64,000 nt of DNA, from assembly GCA_964019335.1 (NCBI GenBank), contig OZ025697.1, positions 438,571-502,570 on the forward strand. The letters run 5' to 3'. Positions 11,101-22,009 of this stretch are shown here, one piece after another (the first letter of the stretch is position 1; every line of letters starts with the position of its first letter). The notes under the pieces are model-generated. The model had not been told where the DNA came from and did not search any database. It saw nothing but the letters and a program-made list of their open reading frames with translations. Made by a program: the position numbers and the translations under genes. The stretch is from Diplonema japonicum. Its lineage: Eukaryota > Euglenozoa > Diplonemea > Diplonemida > Diplonemidae.

Positions 11101-11659
11101 TTGTGGTGGGGGTGGTTTTGCTCTTGGGGATGCTGGCGGTCCTGGTTTCGGGGGGTTTCCCTGAGTTGGAGGGGAGGAGGCCGGTGATCCAGAAGGTGAC
11201 ATTGAGAAGAAGCGAAGAGAGAAATGTGGAGGGGAGGTTCTTATCGTCAGGAAACGTGTGCTCGAAGCAGAGGTAGAGGGTCTTTGCAAGGAGGCAGGCA
11301 TAGTCTTGCAGGGCCGTGTCCTTGCCCAGACCTTCGAAGAGGGGGACGTAAGAGGAGGCCATCTTGCTGAAGAGTGCTTCCGTGTACGCCGTGTCGCTCA
11401 CCTGCTTGAAATGCACGGCCATCACGTACCAGTACATCGCACCGAGAAGGGCTTCTGTGTAGCTGGATGAAAGCAACCTACGAACCACCACTGGCACAGC
11501 CTCTCCAAGCATCGCTTTCTGAACAAACATTGCCACACCACCATCAAACACCTCCAAGTTCCTGCCCTCAGTTACCTTTGGTAATACTATGCTTTTTATT
11601 GGACCCTTTGCACCCTCTCCTATCCCCTTTATCTGTTCTCTTAATTTGTTCCAAAACAT
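8159..11659 (-). CDS. FWWh-domain (FAM227-like) protein, 1166 aa
   Basis: Single exon starting [12 protein letters not shown] at 11659. Residues about 55-170 match the FWWh/FAM227 domain pattern as I know it: the segment around [10 protein letters not shown], then [15 protein letters not shown], then [16 protein letters not shown] and a [10 protein letters not shown] block. FAM227-type proteins are found in ciliated and flagellated eukaryotes; their biochemical role is unknown. The middle is disordered and rich in Ser/Lys/Pro. A helical, probably coiled-coil region lies around residues 670-770. A second basic, disordered tail ends with [15 protein letters not shown] infer a flagellar or basal-body role from the family only. 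Confidence 0.75.
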   Translation of the reverse strand: MFWNKLREQIKGIGEGAKGPIKSIVLPKVTEGRNLEVFDGGVAMFVQKAMLGEAVPVVVRRLLSSSYTEALLGAMYWYVMAVHFKQVSDTAYTEALFSKMASSYVPLFEGLGKDTALQDYACLLAKTLYLCFEHTFPDDKNLPSTFLSSLLLNVTFWITGLLPSNSGKPPETRTASIPKSKTTPTTTKRPFVSKRQETQKKWLLLTYSSSTQQHAEKVKHSGLCDVGIPKTRRDSDHKTLRSIEEDLYFIKGEGAGHKLQYGRASSPVVSMKGKDKRLFHNEDGAQPTVKHEPDEANQSWKRWMGRHPCGRFPLQAMSPLVSYYLDGSSAARNSYIADSVLDSESQVQHGLRQADGTAPPPGVAESVIGSHAAHAQLKVERAAELTEPEMPEHCPVWNNLIVPQLTKKLLQQGNQAGKGAETRRDTEGDTENREELKDVNKLLAALDDQHNQSTASSKTDSKPAATVRPSTAPLSGRPVTSYSVALDMPTDPSRCWVPVENQYSHMSKLSVVTAHATLHNASKAQQLDAMSPAPLLSEKREQAAPTQRKRDVKYHSRPLLNRKAVANKIPRNRSSVSWQSTRHDGGVGVWGQKGKAAGERSQKVLEEMEQMWRQVDVSVNNEQQEMQKSLILITSETERVLTRLRKVKDAAHNETIAQLTHAVEKVNSYTHSSNTLELIISIHELSSLINASLVAVTPSIRTMLIRYSIQKRHELWWYCKEGRIQHQSNPKALEVIDKIETEMRAKVPNVVSSKSAKNVKAKTVSNCFNITGATAAEEAIKKARTAKKQETRRRSNLYEPESITLLTTENDETIADKEADTLLEDACGDEDIHRATQDELTSPVKLMDKWRNTGHLVGQDIKTDALKVKKVVNALLWGCDEEENKQTALQSLLDRANKEAACANLAVDDDDQSPCPAIEIQPERMTSPENTGATEAGVDFNFNEHPSVGISTFELGLLSSADNMSGDFTASSEMQPHVLLASSRRKKPTFSLFSTGASQKNLKKPSVSNLAGVLNKTEPEQPPVVEEEEKQEVPVKKVPPAVVEREKLEKPWTMHQTVSVTDRFLKSPLLKNWKEDTDVCPVQHDDGKRELMDRLASTLDKKRKKATNGKTISTKMNFAGFSSIDGYVVWGDTATPIGASSEELIQRVQQNRKKRKMRNKGISSLT

Positions 11660-12573
11660 AGAGCATTGGGGGGGGGGGGGGGTGTCTAGTTACTTTTGAG
11701 CACTACAATGGAGGGACTTTGTTTTCAAAAATAAAATAAAATAAAATAAAAATAAATGTGGAAAGGTGGTGAGGGATGCGTGGGGCAAAAGATATATGAA
11801 AGAAAAGGAGGGGGAGGAGGGGGGTCAAAAAGTAAAAAAGAAAAAAAAAACACAGCACGGGAAACTGCCTCCTGAACGAGTCAGGGAAGAAGGAAAAAAA
11901 GTAAACCGGGGGGGGGGGGGGGGATCGCTTTTATTATCCCTCTATTCAGATTACTTTTTGAAGGGAGAGCGAAGAAGGTTTACAAATATTAAAAAAAAGA
12001 AACTTTCCCACCCTCTGCTCTTTTCTTTTTAAAGTTTAAAGTAACCCCCTGCCGATTATAATTTCCCTGTACCCCGAAAAAAAAAGTAAATGAATAAATC
12101 AAAGAAAGGATACTGAAGGCAATAGCAAAATACCTTTTTCTTTTCTTTTTTTTCCCCCCCTTCTTCTTTTCCTTTCCCCTCCTTCTTTCTTTCTCCACTG
12201 TCCCTTTTTTTTTTTTCTTTTTCAAAAAATTTCAACCAAAAATTACTCCGTTCACGTTTACCCACAAAGCCGTTGTTGTTTTTTTTTTCTTTTTTTCTTT
12301 TTTCTTTTTTTTTTTTGTTCTTGTTTTCTTCTTCTACTCCCGCTGCATGTTTCTAAAAAGGGGGTTTAAAAAGACCTTTTTCAAAAAAAAAAAAAAAAAA
12401 AAAAGATTTCTCGGGAAAGGACGCACAGTCGCTGCCTCAAGGACCTTTTGACAACCAGCAATTACTTTTCTGAGCATAACAGAAGGGGCTGACTGGGTTA
12501 TGGAAACATGCAGCGGGCAAACTACTCTGTCTTGAACAGGGGAAAAGCAAGAAGAGAAAAAAGAGAGAAGAAG

Positions 12574-12621
<48 letters not shown>

Positions 12622-13427
12622 CTCTTGTTGTTATGAAACACAGGAAGGACCTATAATGTCCTTGCGTTGTTATGGTGGACTTGCAACCCCTTCCTCAATA
12701 AAATAATTGAGAGAGAAGAACAAAACGGGGGTAGGGGGATACCTTCTGAGCTGGAGCCTCTCAGAGAGGTGGGGGGAAAAAAAGAAGAAAAAAAAAACGA
12801 AACAAGAGAACAAAGGGGGAATAAGTCGCTGTTAATTAAGGAGGGGAGAGGATAAAAAAAAAAAAAAAAAAGAGTATATGGTGACAATTTGTCACAGCTT
12901 TCCTTCTTCTTTTTTTTTTTAAAGTGTATACAAACATCATCTTCACCGTGCCAAGAAAAACAAAAAAATATAAGAAAAACTAAAAAAGGCAGGGGAAGGA
13001 TAGAAGAGAAGAGTAACAGAGAAGCACAAAAGAGTGGGGTGGGGTGGTATTCTTTTTTTTTTAACCCTAGTGCTTAGCTGTCTCCTTTCGTTTTCATAAA
13101 GGGTCGGGGGGGGGGGAGGTAAAAGAAGTTTTTTCCCCTTCTTATTTGAAGTATCAAAAAGGTTTTTTTTTCTCTTTTTGTTTTCTTTTTGCATTGTTTG
13201 AGATACTGGCAGAGAAAAGTAAAAAAGCCATACACTCCCCCCCCCCCCCCCCCCCCCCCGCTTGTCTGTTCTACGTGATTTCAAAGGGGGAGAGGGGGGG
13301 GGGTCAACATCTGCATTGTATAAGTATCACTAGCAAGACACATAATTTCTTCTTTTTTTTTAATCCCAGTTTCTCTCGCACATCATCAATTCAAAAAAAA
13401 GAGAGAGAAAAAAACACTAGTGTTAAC
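11660..13427. other. Gene-free spacer, extreme homopolymers
   Basis: Includes G runs at about 11666-11681 and 11909-11922, an A run of about 42 at 12575-12618 and a C run at 13237-13259. A stretch of normal composition at 12415-12560 has one open minus frame of about 48 codons, but it has no recognisable motif and no clear splice partners. Nothing else supported. Confidence 0.55.
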
Positions 13428-14851
13428 CCTTAAACGCGTTCTGTAGAAGCAGTTAATAGGTGTAATTGTTCTGTGGTCATCTTGACCAAAACCTCGGATC
13501 GGTTTTCATAAAAAAAAGATGGAATGGAAAGATATTGAAAATCTGCGTTAGATGCGCTATTTGTATCCATCTGAAACCTCATAACTTCATCCCAGAACGG
13601 GTGCCGAGACACTGGGTGACACCAAAAATGGGCATTTTCCGGATTTTCATGATTTTTCCATGATTTTTTCCCTCTTTTTTTTTTTTTTCCCGAGTCACTA
13701 GGCCTTATCAAAATCAACATGCCAGCACACAACGGGAGCAGTTCCCGTCGACCTGCAATGTTCATATGGGTTAAATCCACCTCTCTACCTCAATCCTCGT
13801 TTCTTTTTTATTTACCAGGACCGCAATGACGATGTACTACAGTGGCCTCCTGCAGTCCGGCGGTTCAGGCCAGGAGGCTGGCAACGGTCCTGCGAGCAGA
13901 CGCTGCTGCAGCGTTCCACGAGCAGCAATCGCAAGCCTTGCAGTCTGCCTGTGCCTCACTGCCGTCCCACTTGCACAGGAGGTTTGGGTCGCTCGTGCAG
14001 GCCCTCTGGTCGATCGTCCCCATGGTCGTCGGGTTCGGTCCTAGCCCGGGGTACTCGTGGTGTGCTTTGGTCACACGAGAAACGGATGGCCCTGGTGTGG
14101 AAACCAGCACTGGTGTGACGTTTGCAACCACCGATCCCAGACGGTGACCAGCATAACGGAGCATGCATGGGTAAAGAATGTATTGAAAAGCAAGCAGTAC
14201 ACAGAGTGAAGTGAGAAGGCCTCCCGTCTGCACAGCCCACCACAGGATTATCCCAAGCGAAAGTAGTTCAAAGCAAAAGAATGTGCCGGGATGGTGCAAC
14301 AATACCTCCTGAAATTGTGACCGTCGTGACGCCAGAGCAGCTGGAAAAAGGAAGAGGGTGCTCACTCCAACCCCTGGGATGACCCCCCCGGGGTAAGCGG
14401 AAGTCCAGAAATGCAGAAGGTCAGTTCATACCTCTGGCACCTTGGACACAGCTATAGCACGAGGTCTCTTCTCCTCAAACCAAATTGCTTCCTTGCCTTG
14501 CACAACTCCATGTAAATGTTTCTCGCCAGATGCCGTCCATCTCATTGCGACAAACAGTCACCGCAGGCACCAGAACAGTGAACACCCCCATGCACACTGA
14601 GATTTTAGCGAGTTTCGCATGCATGATTTCCAGGAAAAGCAAATGAACTCATGCATCCACCTCCATGGGTCGAAAACACTAAATATTTAGTGGAATGAAC
14701 ACAAATCTTTCAAATCTTTCAAATACCTCGAATCAAAAAATAACCTCAAGACTCAGCATGTTTGACCCAATGCCAACAAAGACCCAAAATCGAAAAATTT
14801 CGAAAATCAATTACCCCCCCCCCCCCCCGGGCGTCTAAGGGTTAATCAGTT
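13428..14851. mobile_element. TTAA-flanked element with piggyBac-like termini (decayed, non-autonomous)
   Basis: The left end reads TTAA CCCTTAAACG and the right end CGTCTAAGGG TTAA, so the outer 10 bp are inverted repeats with one mismatch, flanked on both sides by TTAA. That is the hallmark of the piggyBac superfamily. The interior (about 1.4 kb) has no intact transposase. A 116-codon minus frame (13430-13780) ends at a stop formed by the left terminal repeat, and may be fortuitous. The right half contains a plus-oriented decayed copy of the element seen at 4391-5110. Whether that relic belongs to this element or was inserted into it is unresolved. Confidence 0.6.
14231..14612 (+). pseudogene. 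Decayed inverted copy of the 4391-5110 element
   Basis: The plus strand matches the minus strand of 4391-5110 in three blocks: the ARMVQQYLLK-coding segment (near 14290), the region coding for the last residues with the run ccgtccatctcat (near 14530), and the shared 3' tail (14566-14612, cacccccatgcacactga). In-frame stops and frameshifts interrupt it and the central coding part is lost. It is the only coding-like DNA on the plus strand that I can support. Confidence 0.7.
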
Positions 14852-15104
14852 TTTTTTTTTTTTTTTTTTCCCCTTCTTCTCCCCTCCCAAACACGCGCTC
14901 ACAGAAAAATTATCCTCCCCATCAGATGATAAAGGAAAACCGGAACGGAGAAAATAAAAAAAAAGTTTTCTTTTTTGGCACACCCCTTGAATTCTGTGGG
15001 TAAGAAGATCAAAAAAAAAAAAAAAAAAAAAACAAAGGAGCGAATGGAAAAAAAAAAAAAAAAAAAAAAAATTGCACTTATAAAACGAATGAGCAGAGGG
15101 TTTT
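14852..15104. other. A/T homopolymer spacer
   Basis: T run at 14851-14869 and A runs at 15011-15031 and 15050-15071. No coding signal. It separates the TTAA element from the 3' end of the zinc-finger gene. Confidence 0.5.
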
Positions 15105-16088
15105 TCAAATAGGTGTCTGATGCAGCACCCCGGTCTGTGGACAGAACGGAGAAGCAGTCAAAAGCAAACTGCATAAAGAACAGGTAGAAGAAGGCTTGCC
15201 CAGCTTGGTCTCAAGTGTATTAATATGAGTAGACAAATCAAGGCGTTGCTGGGACAGGAGGCGGAACTCATTCCGTAGCGCGGTAAGACTGTGTAGATTA
15301 GATTTAATTATTTTTTCCCCCCCCCTCCCATCCCATACTGGCTTTCAGGTGATCCGTCGGTGAGCAACTCCAGGTTTTTCTTATCCCCGTTGGCATTCTA
15401 TTTGTTTTTTTTTTTTTCCCCCCTTTCATTACCTTCTCCACAGCTTTCTTCCAAGTCTGAATGGGAACCCCTCGTAGCACTTCTGCACCAAACTCACTGT
15501 GACGTTCTGGAAGGGGTTTTTTCTTTTTGTGCACGTGGAGCTGGGTGCATTGAAGTTTTTCACAAAGACCCTCTTGAAGGAATTGAATGCAACGGGGAAC
15601 ACGGTTGGAGGCGAGCTTGAACTGTTTCTGGCAAACCCTGCATCTCAAGACCTTGGTACCATTACGAGTGCGGACGTCATCCCAGTCGTTGTGGGAACAA
15701 GGGCGTGTGGGGGTGTCGTTGGGCTTAGGTTGCTGTTTGCCCTGTGTAGGGGATCTGTCTGCGTCGTCTCTCTCAGCGTCCTCCATTCCTACTTCGTTCT
15801 CTTGATCATCGTCATCAAGCTGGGAGGGAATTTTTTTTTTTTTTTTTTTGGATTTAGAAATACCAAGCTTGCAAAATAGGACATTGCGGCGTGGCCGTGG
15901 GACTTGCTTCCCAGTTGTACCTTAGGTATTTCCTTGAAGTTCTCCAGGCCCCGTTCACTCTTTGCCCTTGGGTCGATTTTCACCACGACAGGGACAGGGA
16001 CGCAGTCCCCTCCCTCGCCGTCGTCGCTGTCTACAAAACTCATCATGTTCGACAGCATCTCGTCAGTGCGCTCAGGGTACGCACGCAT
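15105..16088 (-). CDS. Zinc-finger protein with C-terminal coiled coil, 4 exons, 284 aa
   Basis: Exons by hand: 16088-15864, 15819-15433, 15397-15339, 15288-15105. Introns are 44, 35 and 50 nt with donors GTATTT, GTAATG and GTATGG, and acceptors CCCAG, AATAG and ACACAG. All joins keep frame and remove A runs. The protein has an acidic N-terminus, then a zinc-binding block with SHNDWDDVRTR, a CxxC (CRVCQ) and a Cys-x8-Cys-x4-Cys-x3-His finger ending LHVH. It finishes with a predicted helical segment (LTALRNEFRLLSQQRLDLS). The HNDWDDVR...LRCRVCQ pattern resembles conserved proteins I recall from kinetoplastids; nucleic-acid binding is likely. Without splicing the protein would end in low-complexity residues, so the spliced model is preferred. 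Confidence 0.7.
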
Positions 16089-16160
16089 TGTGGGTGAAAT
16101 TGGTGGTTCTTCAATTTTTTCTTCTTTTCTATTCGGTATTATTTCTTTGAGCACCAACCT

Positions 16161-16194
<34 letters not shown>

Positions 16195-16415
16195 AATCTC
16201 AGGAAAGTAAATACTGAAAGACCCAAGAATCTTTTTAATAAAAGAAGTTACCCAAAGTAGACACCAAAAAAAAAAAAAGAAAAAAAAAAAAAAAAAAAAA
16301 AGGAAGAAGAAGAACAGGTGTATTCTTTTTTTTTTTTCTCGTGAGTAATAATTACAAACTTTTTACCTAATAAAGAAGCGGTTATTTTGTAAGGCATAAC
16401 GCTGCTTCTGTGTGA

Positions 16416-16560
16416 AATTATAGCCTATTTTCCGTGAAGTAATAGTGGTTTCCGGAACTTGCGTTGTAACCTTTGTAACCCCTCTCTTGTTGTACCCGTT
16501 GTCACCGAGACGTGAAATAAAACCACTTACCTATCGCCAAGGAATGGCTTTACCGCCTCC
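16416..16560 (+). repeat. Internally deleted fragment of the MITE-like family
   Basis: Joins a segment matching the left part of the MIPS-intron element (ttccgtgaagtaatag near 20618) directly to one matching its right part (tgtaacctttgtaacccctc near 21037), lacking the ~400 bp between and the outer ends. It continues through cgtgaaataaaaccacttac. Confidence 0.75.
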
Positions 16561-17055
16561 CCTCGACTGGAAAAAAAAACTTTTTTTCCGGACAGTGGGA
16601 ACACATATATCCCAGTTATTCGCGTATTTTTGGTTGTTACAGTAATTGTGAAAAAAAAAACTTTTACTTTTTTTTTTTTTCTCGCTCGAGAAAAGGGAAG
16701 GTCTAAGGAAAATAAGAGGGGGTAAAAATGGTAAAAAAAAAGAGGGGGTAAAAAAATCGAAGTACTTCCTTTACTCAGCACATAAGTGTACAAGTTTCAA
16801 AAAAGAAAATCTTTTTCAACTACATTGCATTTGAATAAAGGGGAAAAAAAAAGAAAAAGAAAAGAGAAGAATACCATCGCCGAAATCCCCCCCCCCCCCC
16901 CTCCCACCTGCTTAACCCTTCGGGAAGCAATCCAGTATTTATCAAAACGAGAAACAAAAAAAAAAGAAAACAAGAGCAATTTCTTTTTCACTATGGGGAG
17001 GGGGACGAAGACTTTCACTATATATTCATGTCGCCTGTTGTTTCAACAACAAAGA

Positions 17056-17352
17056 GGGGGGGGGGGGGAAATAATTCTTTATAACAATATGTCTTTGTTG
17101 TTCGCACGAGCAAAAAAAAAAAATTGTTTTTTTTTGCTCGGCACAAGTTTGCATATCGTTGTAGGATCTTTTTTTTTTAAGAGATAAATATTCCCACGGT
17201 GCGCGGTTCATGACTGGAGTGTGAAACAAATTATTGCACAGCAAAAAAAAATGCAGGGGGGGGGGGATAATTCTTTATAACTATATTATGTCTTTTTGTT
17301 GTTTCGCACGAGCAAAAAAAAAAAAAAAATTTCACTCGGCACAAGTCGCATA
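17056..17352. repeat. Duplicated hairpin-containing repeat
   Basis: Two copies about 200 bp apart (17056-17155, 17256-17352). Each has a G run, then ataattctttataac, a tgtctttKttgtt stretch and cgcacgagcaaa, A/T tracts, and ctcggcacaagt. In the first copy CGAGCAAA pairs with TTTGCTCG across the A/T loop to form a stem-loop. The same stem recurs at 29409-29446. Confidence 0.7.
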
Positions 17353-17357
17353 AAAAG

Positions 17358-17387
<30 letters not shown>

Positions 17388-17389
<2 letters not shown>

Positions 17390-18428
17390 ACTTTTCCTCT
17401 CTTTCTACCTCTATGTTTCCTGCAGGTCCTCCTCGCTCCCAACATTTCCAATGCGCACCAATCGTTTTCCATTGGTACCCCCCATCTGCTTCGTAACCTA
17501 GCTTAGCATATCTCCTTGCAAACATTCCTTGCAGATACTCATATTCAGGTGTGTCCGAGTACCGCAACCCACGGCAGTACGACAAGAATTTCGTGAACTC
17601 AAAGGGGAGCCCCTCGCAGAGAAGCTGAGGGTTGGTCGCTCGTTTCATTTCGTGTAAGCGGGTGTGCCAGGTTTTAAGGGGTCCTTGCGAACGAAGGCCT
17701 ATCCATGGAAGAGTTCCTTTAGCAAGGTATATTAACATATATGCTAAAGATTCCAGATCATCTCGCCGGGCTTGTTCGCAGCCTTTATCCGCGTTAAGAG
17801 AGCTGAAGTAAGGGGTTCCGTAAACAGTTCGGCCTTCTCTGTATGGGGTGTGTTGTAGAGTAGTGCCATTGAAGTATTTTTCAGATAACCCGAAATCGAC
17901 GAGGAACAAAGTGTCTCGACAATCTGCCATTCCTAGACAGAAATTTTCTGGTTTTATGTCACGATGGAGTATTCGTTTCCTGTGCAGAGTTTCCACCCTT
18001 CTCAAGGCCTGATCGGCGATTAATAGTACCGTTTTGACATCAAATTTTTTTCCCGGCATTTTTTTCATGATGCTCTCGAGGGAAGGGCCCAGTAGTTGCA
18101 TGCCTAGCATACCGGGTTGTGAGAATTTCAGGTCTGCAAAGCCTTCCATTCCCTTCATTCTTTTTAGAATGCTTGTGTCTTTTCCGACTCGATTTCCTAT
18201 TTTCACCGCGATCATGTCCCGGCCCCACAAAAATTTTACGCCTCTTCTAACTTCCCCGTAGCCACCTCGTCCTAACACTTCCTTTGTTACTATGTAACCC
18301 TCTGCTTCTGTGTCGCCGTTTACCCACCACCTCCTTCCTTGTACTGATAAATAGCTTATCACAATGCTGCATAACACACTCGACACTACCACTCCGCACC
18401 ATTTTATGATTTCAAAATCATCTAGCAT
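17388..18428 (-). CDS. Casein kinase 1-family protein kinase with N-terminal membrane segment
   Basis: 346 aa, one exon; the start at 18428 lies 2 nt after a T-run and CAG acceptor. Visible kinase features: glycine loop LGRGGYGEV, AVKIG with the ATP-binding lysine, catalytic loop HRDIKPENF, metal-binding DFGLSEKY, and a CK1-like YGTPYFSSLNA segment in place of APE. A hydrophobic stretch at residues 9-28 (CGVVVSSVLCSIVISYLSV) precedes the kinase domain and looks like a membrane anchor, which is unusual for CK1. The protein ends soon after the kinase fold, so there is no long regulatory tail. Serine/threonine kinase activity is predicted; substrates are unknown. Confidence 0.88.
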
Positions 18429-19180
18429 TTCTGAAAAAAAAAGTTTTTTTTTTAATATTTCAGAACCAGAAAAAAAAAAAGAAAAAATGGAACAAAAAAA
18501 AAAAGATTTGTGGAATAGGGGGGAAAGGAAGGAGAAAGAAAAAAAAAAAAAAAGGCGCGGCTTTAAAAAAGAAAAAAAAAATTTTTTTTTGCCCTCGACA
18601 TGAGTTTTTTTTTTTTTTTTTTCCCTTCCTCTTCTCTATGATCGATGGGAGGGGCAGTTTTTTTTTTTTTTTTTTCCTTTCTTTTTTTCTTTGTAAGAAG
18701 AAGAAAGAAAGTACAGGAGCGGACACAGGGCCAATAAAAAAAGGGGGGGGGGGGAGGTTTGGTTAACTAAAATCGTGCGAATTTCCACGTGCGTCATTTG
18801 AACTTGAAAACGGGTGTGTGAATTGTGAGGAATACACACAAAACTACAAAAAAGAAAGCTGTCAGAAGAACGGAAAGAAGAAAATAAAAAAAAAAAGAAG
18901 GGGAAAAAAAACCAAACTGGGCAAACCCTGTTTTCGGGAGGTACACAGAAACTGGGGCCCAGAAGTAGGTGAGGGGGAATAAAGCGGAGCAAAGCGTAGC
19001 CTCAACTTTTGTTTTCTTCCAAAGAAAAAAAAAAAAAAAAAAAAAAAAGGAATAGGGAATGAAGGGAGAAGAAGGAAAAAAGAAGAGAGAAAAAAAAAGA
19101 AAGAAAATGATAACTATGAAGAAGGAAAGAAGAAGAAAAAAAAAACGGATAACCATCAGATAGGTAGGAAGAAAGGACTC

Positions 19181-19212
<32 letters not shown>

Positions 19213-19380
19213 TTTTTATTTCTCTTTGTTGGTTTTTTTTTTTATATTTATTTTCTATTTGGGCCATCCCCACCCCCCCTCCAATAGGGAAACAGCATAA
19301 AAATATCTAAACCAAAAAAAAAAATTTTTTTTTATTCTCTTTTCTTTCTTCAGCAACGGAAAAGCTCGGATATAATTGGG

Positions 19381-19413
<33 letters not shown>

Positions 19414-19454
19414 GTTTTTTTTTTTTTTTTTTTCAGAATGGCCTGAAGCCCAAC
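18429..19454. other. Homopolymer and purine-rich spacer
   Basis: Alternating A and T runs (for example 19181-19206 and 19381-19435), with about 200 bp of mixed sequence at 18740-19020 lacking a credible open frame. Nothing else seen. Confidence 0.5.
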
Positions 19455-20497
19455 CTACAAAGGAATCTGGCAGCCCTGCACCTTGTACTCCAACATAAGG
19501 TTGTTCTCAGGAGGGAGACCAACAAGCGCACGCAGGAAGTTCTCGACACATGACTTCTGGCGGAACAAAGCGTTAACCAAAGGCGTCCCCTCAGGGACGA
19601 TAGGAGCCTTGGTAAGGTACGAAAGCATAGTACACACATGATGAAACCTCTGGAACCCAGCATCATCCTCCTTCTTGTACTCAACCCGCTCCATAAGCTC
19701 ACACAGGATGACCAAGTCCATGATAAGAGGCGCGGCTAGCAGCGAGTCCTCACATGTGTTGTGGATCACCAGTGTGTTGCTACCACCCATGAAGATAGAA
19801 GAGGTGTACTCGTCCATGGCCCTCTTCGAGTCACCCACGAAGGGCATGTACTTAATAACAATGCAGTGGTCAGGGTGTTCGTTCTCAGCGTACAGAACCT
19901 TGTTGGAGGCCACCATGTCGTCCACAACGTTGGACTTTGTGATCTCCTTCGACCTGAACTGTGCAGGGGACGACAGATTCCTCCCGTCGTTGTTGCCGAG
20001 ATGGTTGTACGATGCAATGCACTCCGGTTTGATACCAGCGCCCACAAGGTATTCTACAAGTGCGGATTTCAACTTCGTCTGCCCGGATTTGAAATCGTCA
20101 CCGCCGATGAAGGTTTGTTCCCTCTCTGATAGTTCGACGAGGCCCGGGACGAATGTGTTCTGCGGCGACCCGTTGATGTACGCTGTCTTCTCCAACATGC
20201 ACGCGGCGGCGAAGAGGGTGCTGGGCGACACCTCCTCCTCGCCTCTTTCGATCGCAGCGAGCAGGTTGTCGGCCGTGTCGTTGAGTCCCTCCTCGATCCG
20301 GGAGAACCTCTCAGTGGTCGCCGTCCACAAGACCACAACCTTGTCCAGACTGTGCTTCTCCTTGAAGTCCCTGATGTCCTGACGGATCTGCTGCATCTGC
20401 TCCTGCTTTGTCCCCGGGATCAGATTGTCAGAGCGATCCTTCTGGTTCGCGGCGATGAAGTCCTGGTAGTACACAGACTTGAGGGGCACGATGTCCT

Positions 20498-20531
<34 letters not shown>

Positions 20532-21726
20532 TTCACTCTTCAGAAATTACTTCACGCACTGGGGGGCCCATTACTTCACGCTAAATCACATTACTTCACG
20601 GTGAAATAATGACCTGTTTTCCGTGAAGTAATAGGGGTTTCCGGTAAATAATATGCCTTGGTAGGCCAATTTTTGCCTCGGTTCGGTTCCCAGTGGGGCT
20701 ACTTTTTCCTCTCAGTTTGCTAATTTCCCCCCAGGTTCAGTTCAATTGGCCAACTTTTGCCTCGGTTCGGTTCCCAGTGGGCCTACTTTTTCCTCCCAAT
20801 TTGCCCACTTTTGGCTAGGCCTTGTTCCCAGTTTATGTGGGTAACTCTTCTGTGGGTAAGGGTAACTTAGTCAGCTTACCCAAGCACCCCAAAAGACTTC
20901 AAAATACCGAAGCAGCAGAAAAAAAGGAGCCAGCGGCCGCGCCAGGTATGGGAAGGCCTGATTAGAGATGGTGACAGTGGCAATGCCAGCGACAGCGGCA
21001 GCTCTAAGTCAACAAAAGGAGGGAAAACAACTTGTATTGTAACCTTTGTAACCCCTCTTGTTGTACCCCTTGTCACCCTGTTGTGCCCCTCGTGGTGAAG
21101 TAATTTCAGAGTGTCGTGAAATAAAACCACTTACCTACCGCCAAGTAATGCTTTACCGACCTCGAGGTAACGGTAAAGTCATTACTTGTTGGCAGTAAAT
21201 AGCTATTTTTTCAAAAAATATTTACCTTGAGGTAAGGAACAAGCTGGCGTTGCAGGTCGTACTCCAAGACGCCACTGCGTTCCATGGCATCAGCAAGGTT
21301 CATGGACGAGATGTCCCAACCGCCGAGGACGATGTCGTTGGGGTGGACCATCGGGACCACCTTGTTCAGGGGGACCGTAACCTCTTCGTTGTCGTCGGTG
21401 AAGCCCAAGCGCATGGTCGAGGCTTGTGTGATGGACCCGAAGTAGTTGGGGTTCTGCACACCCCTGCGGGTCCTCCACGAGATCCCCTCCTTGTTGGCGA
21501 TGATACCTGCGGCCACGGTGGTGCCGTTGTTCCCGCCAAGCCCGACAAGCATCATCCCCATCTTGGGGACCCTTGCGTCCGTCTTCAGCTGGAACTCAGT
21601 TGCGTTAGGCGTCACAGTGACATTGTCCCCACTGACCTTCACTTCGGTGTTCTCGTACTTGTAAGTCGATGTGATGGTGTCCTCCTGGTACACCACGTTC
21701 GGCGCGTTCACCTTCACTTGCGTCAT
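19455..21726 (-). CDS. INO1: Inositol-3-phosphate synthase, 2 exons, 513 aa
   Basis: Converts glucose 6-phosphate to 1D-myo-inositol 3-phosphate (NAD-dependent, EC 5.5.1.4), the committed step for inositol lipids. Exons 21726-21226 and 20495-19455; the 730-nt intron (GTAAAT...ACAG) falls between PYLK and [13 protein letters not shown], restoring the conserved sequence. Key motifs: [10 protein letters not shown] (NAD binding), [40 protein letters not shown] and KSNVVDDM. The start chosen is [14 protein letters not shown], because upstream codons translate low-complexity leader. Length is normal for the eukaryotic family. The product acts in the cytosol. Confidence 0.95.
20496..21225. mobile_element. 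MITE-like element forming almost the whole MIPS intron
   Basis: The intron contains inverted repeats of about 28 bp: tttatttcactcttcag... near 20528 and its imperfect complement (gtgaagtaatttcagagtg... then gtgaaataaa) near 21093-21124. A tail then ends ttgttggcagtaaatagct at about 21206. Inside is an ~85-bp direct repeat (20663 and 20748, unit ggccaaYttttgcctcggtt). The tail carries its own palindrome (taatgctttacc / ggtaaagtcatta). Only a T run at one end and about 19 bp at the other lie between element and splice sites. Related copies are at 31370-31742 and 16416-16560. Confidence 0.75.
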
Positions 21727-22009
21727 CTTTCTTCTTCTATGGACCTGTGAGGACTGACATGGCGAAGGCATGAAGAGGAGCTTACTTGGTTCAGTCGGTA
21801 AATAACTTAAAAAAAAGAAAGAAAAAAAAGAGAGATGTACCCACTTAAACCCTTTTTTTTTCTTTTTTTCCTTTCTTGACACCCCCTCCCATATGCTGGG
21901 AATGGGACCAACCAATCACATAAAAAAAAAAACAAAAAAAACAAAAAGATATGAACAAGGGATCTTAAAGGGGGGAGACGGGGTAATTCTTTTTTTTTCC
22001 TTTCCCTTT

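Larger units (their letters stand above)
16089..17387. other. Spacer with repeat fragments
   Basis: Holds the probable 5' leader of the zinc-finger gene, A/T runs, a fragment of the MITE-like family (about 16416-16560) and two copies of a hairpin-containing repeat (17056-17155 and 17256-17352). No coding exon identified. Confidence 0.55.

Noticed and set aside
13865-14365. 166-codon minus frame with hydrophobic segments
   Set aside because: It is antisense to the decayed plus-oriented copy of the 4391-5110 element, so it is probably fortuitous.
15304-15786. Zinc-finger frame ending at 15304 as the true C-terminus
   Set aside because: Two GT-AG introns extend it to a coherent helical C-terminus at 15105; the unspliced end is a lysine-run and frame remnant.
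18940-18960. Spliced-leader-like CAGTTTCTG on the minus strand
   Set aside because: Only a short match to euglenozoan leader cores; no donor GT at the right place and no promoter context.
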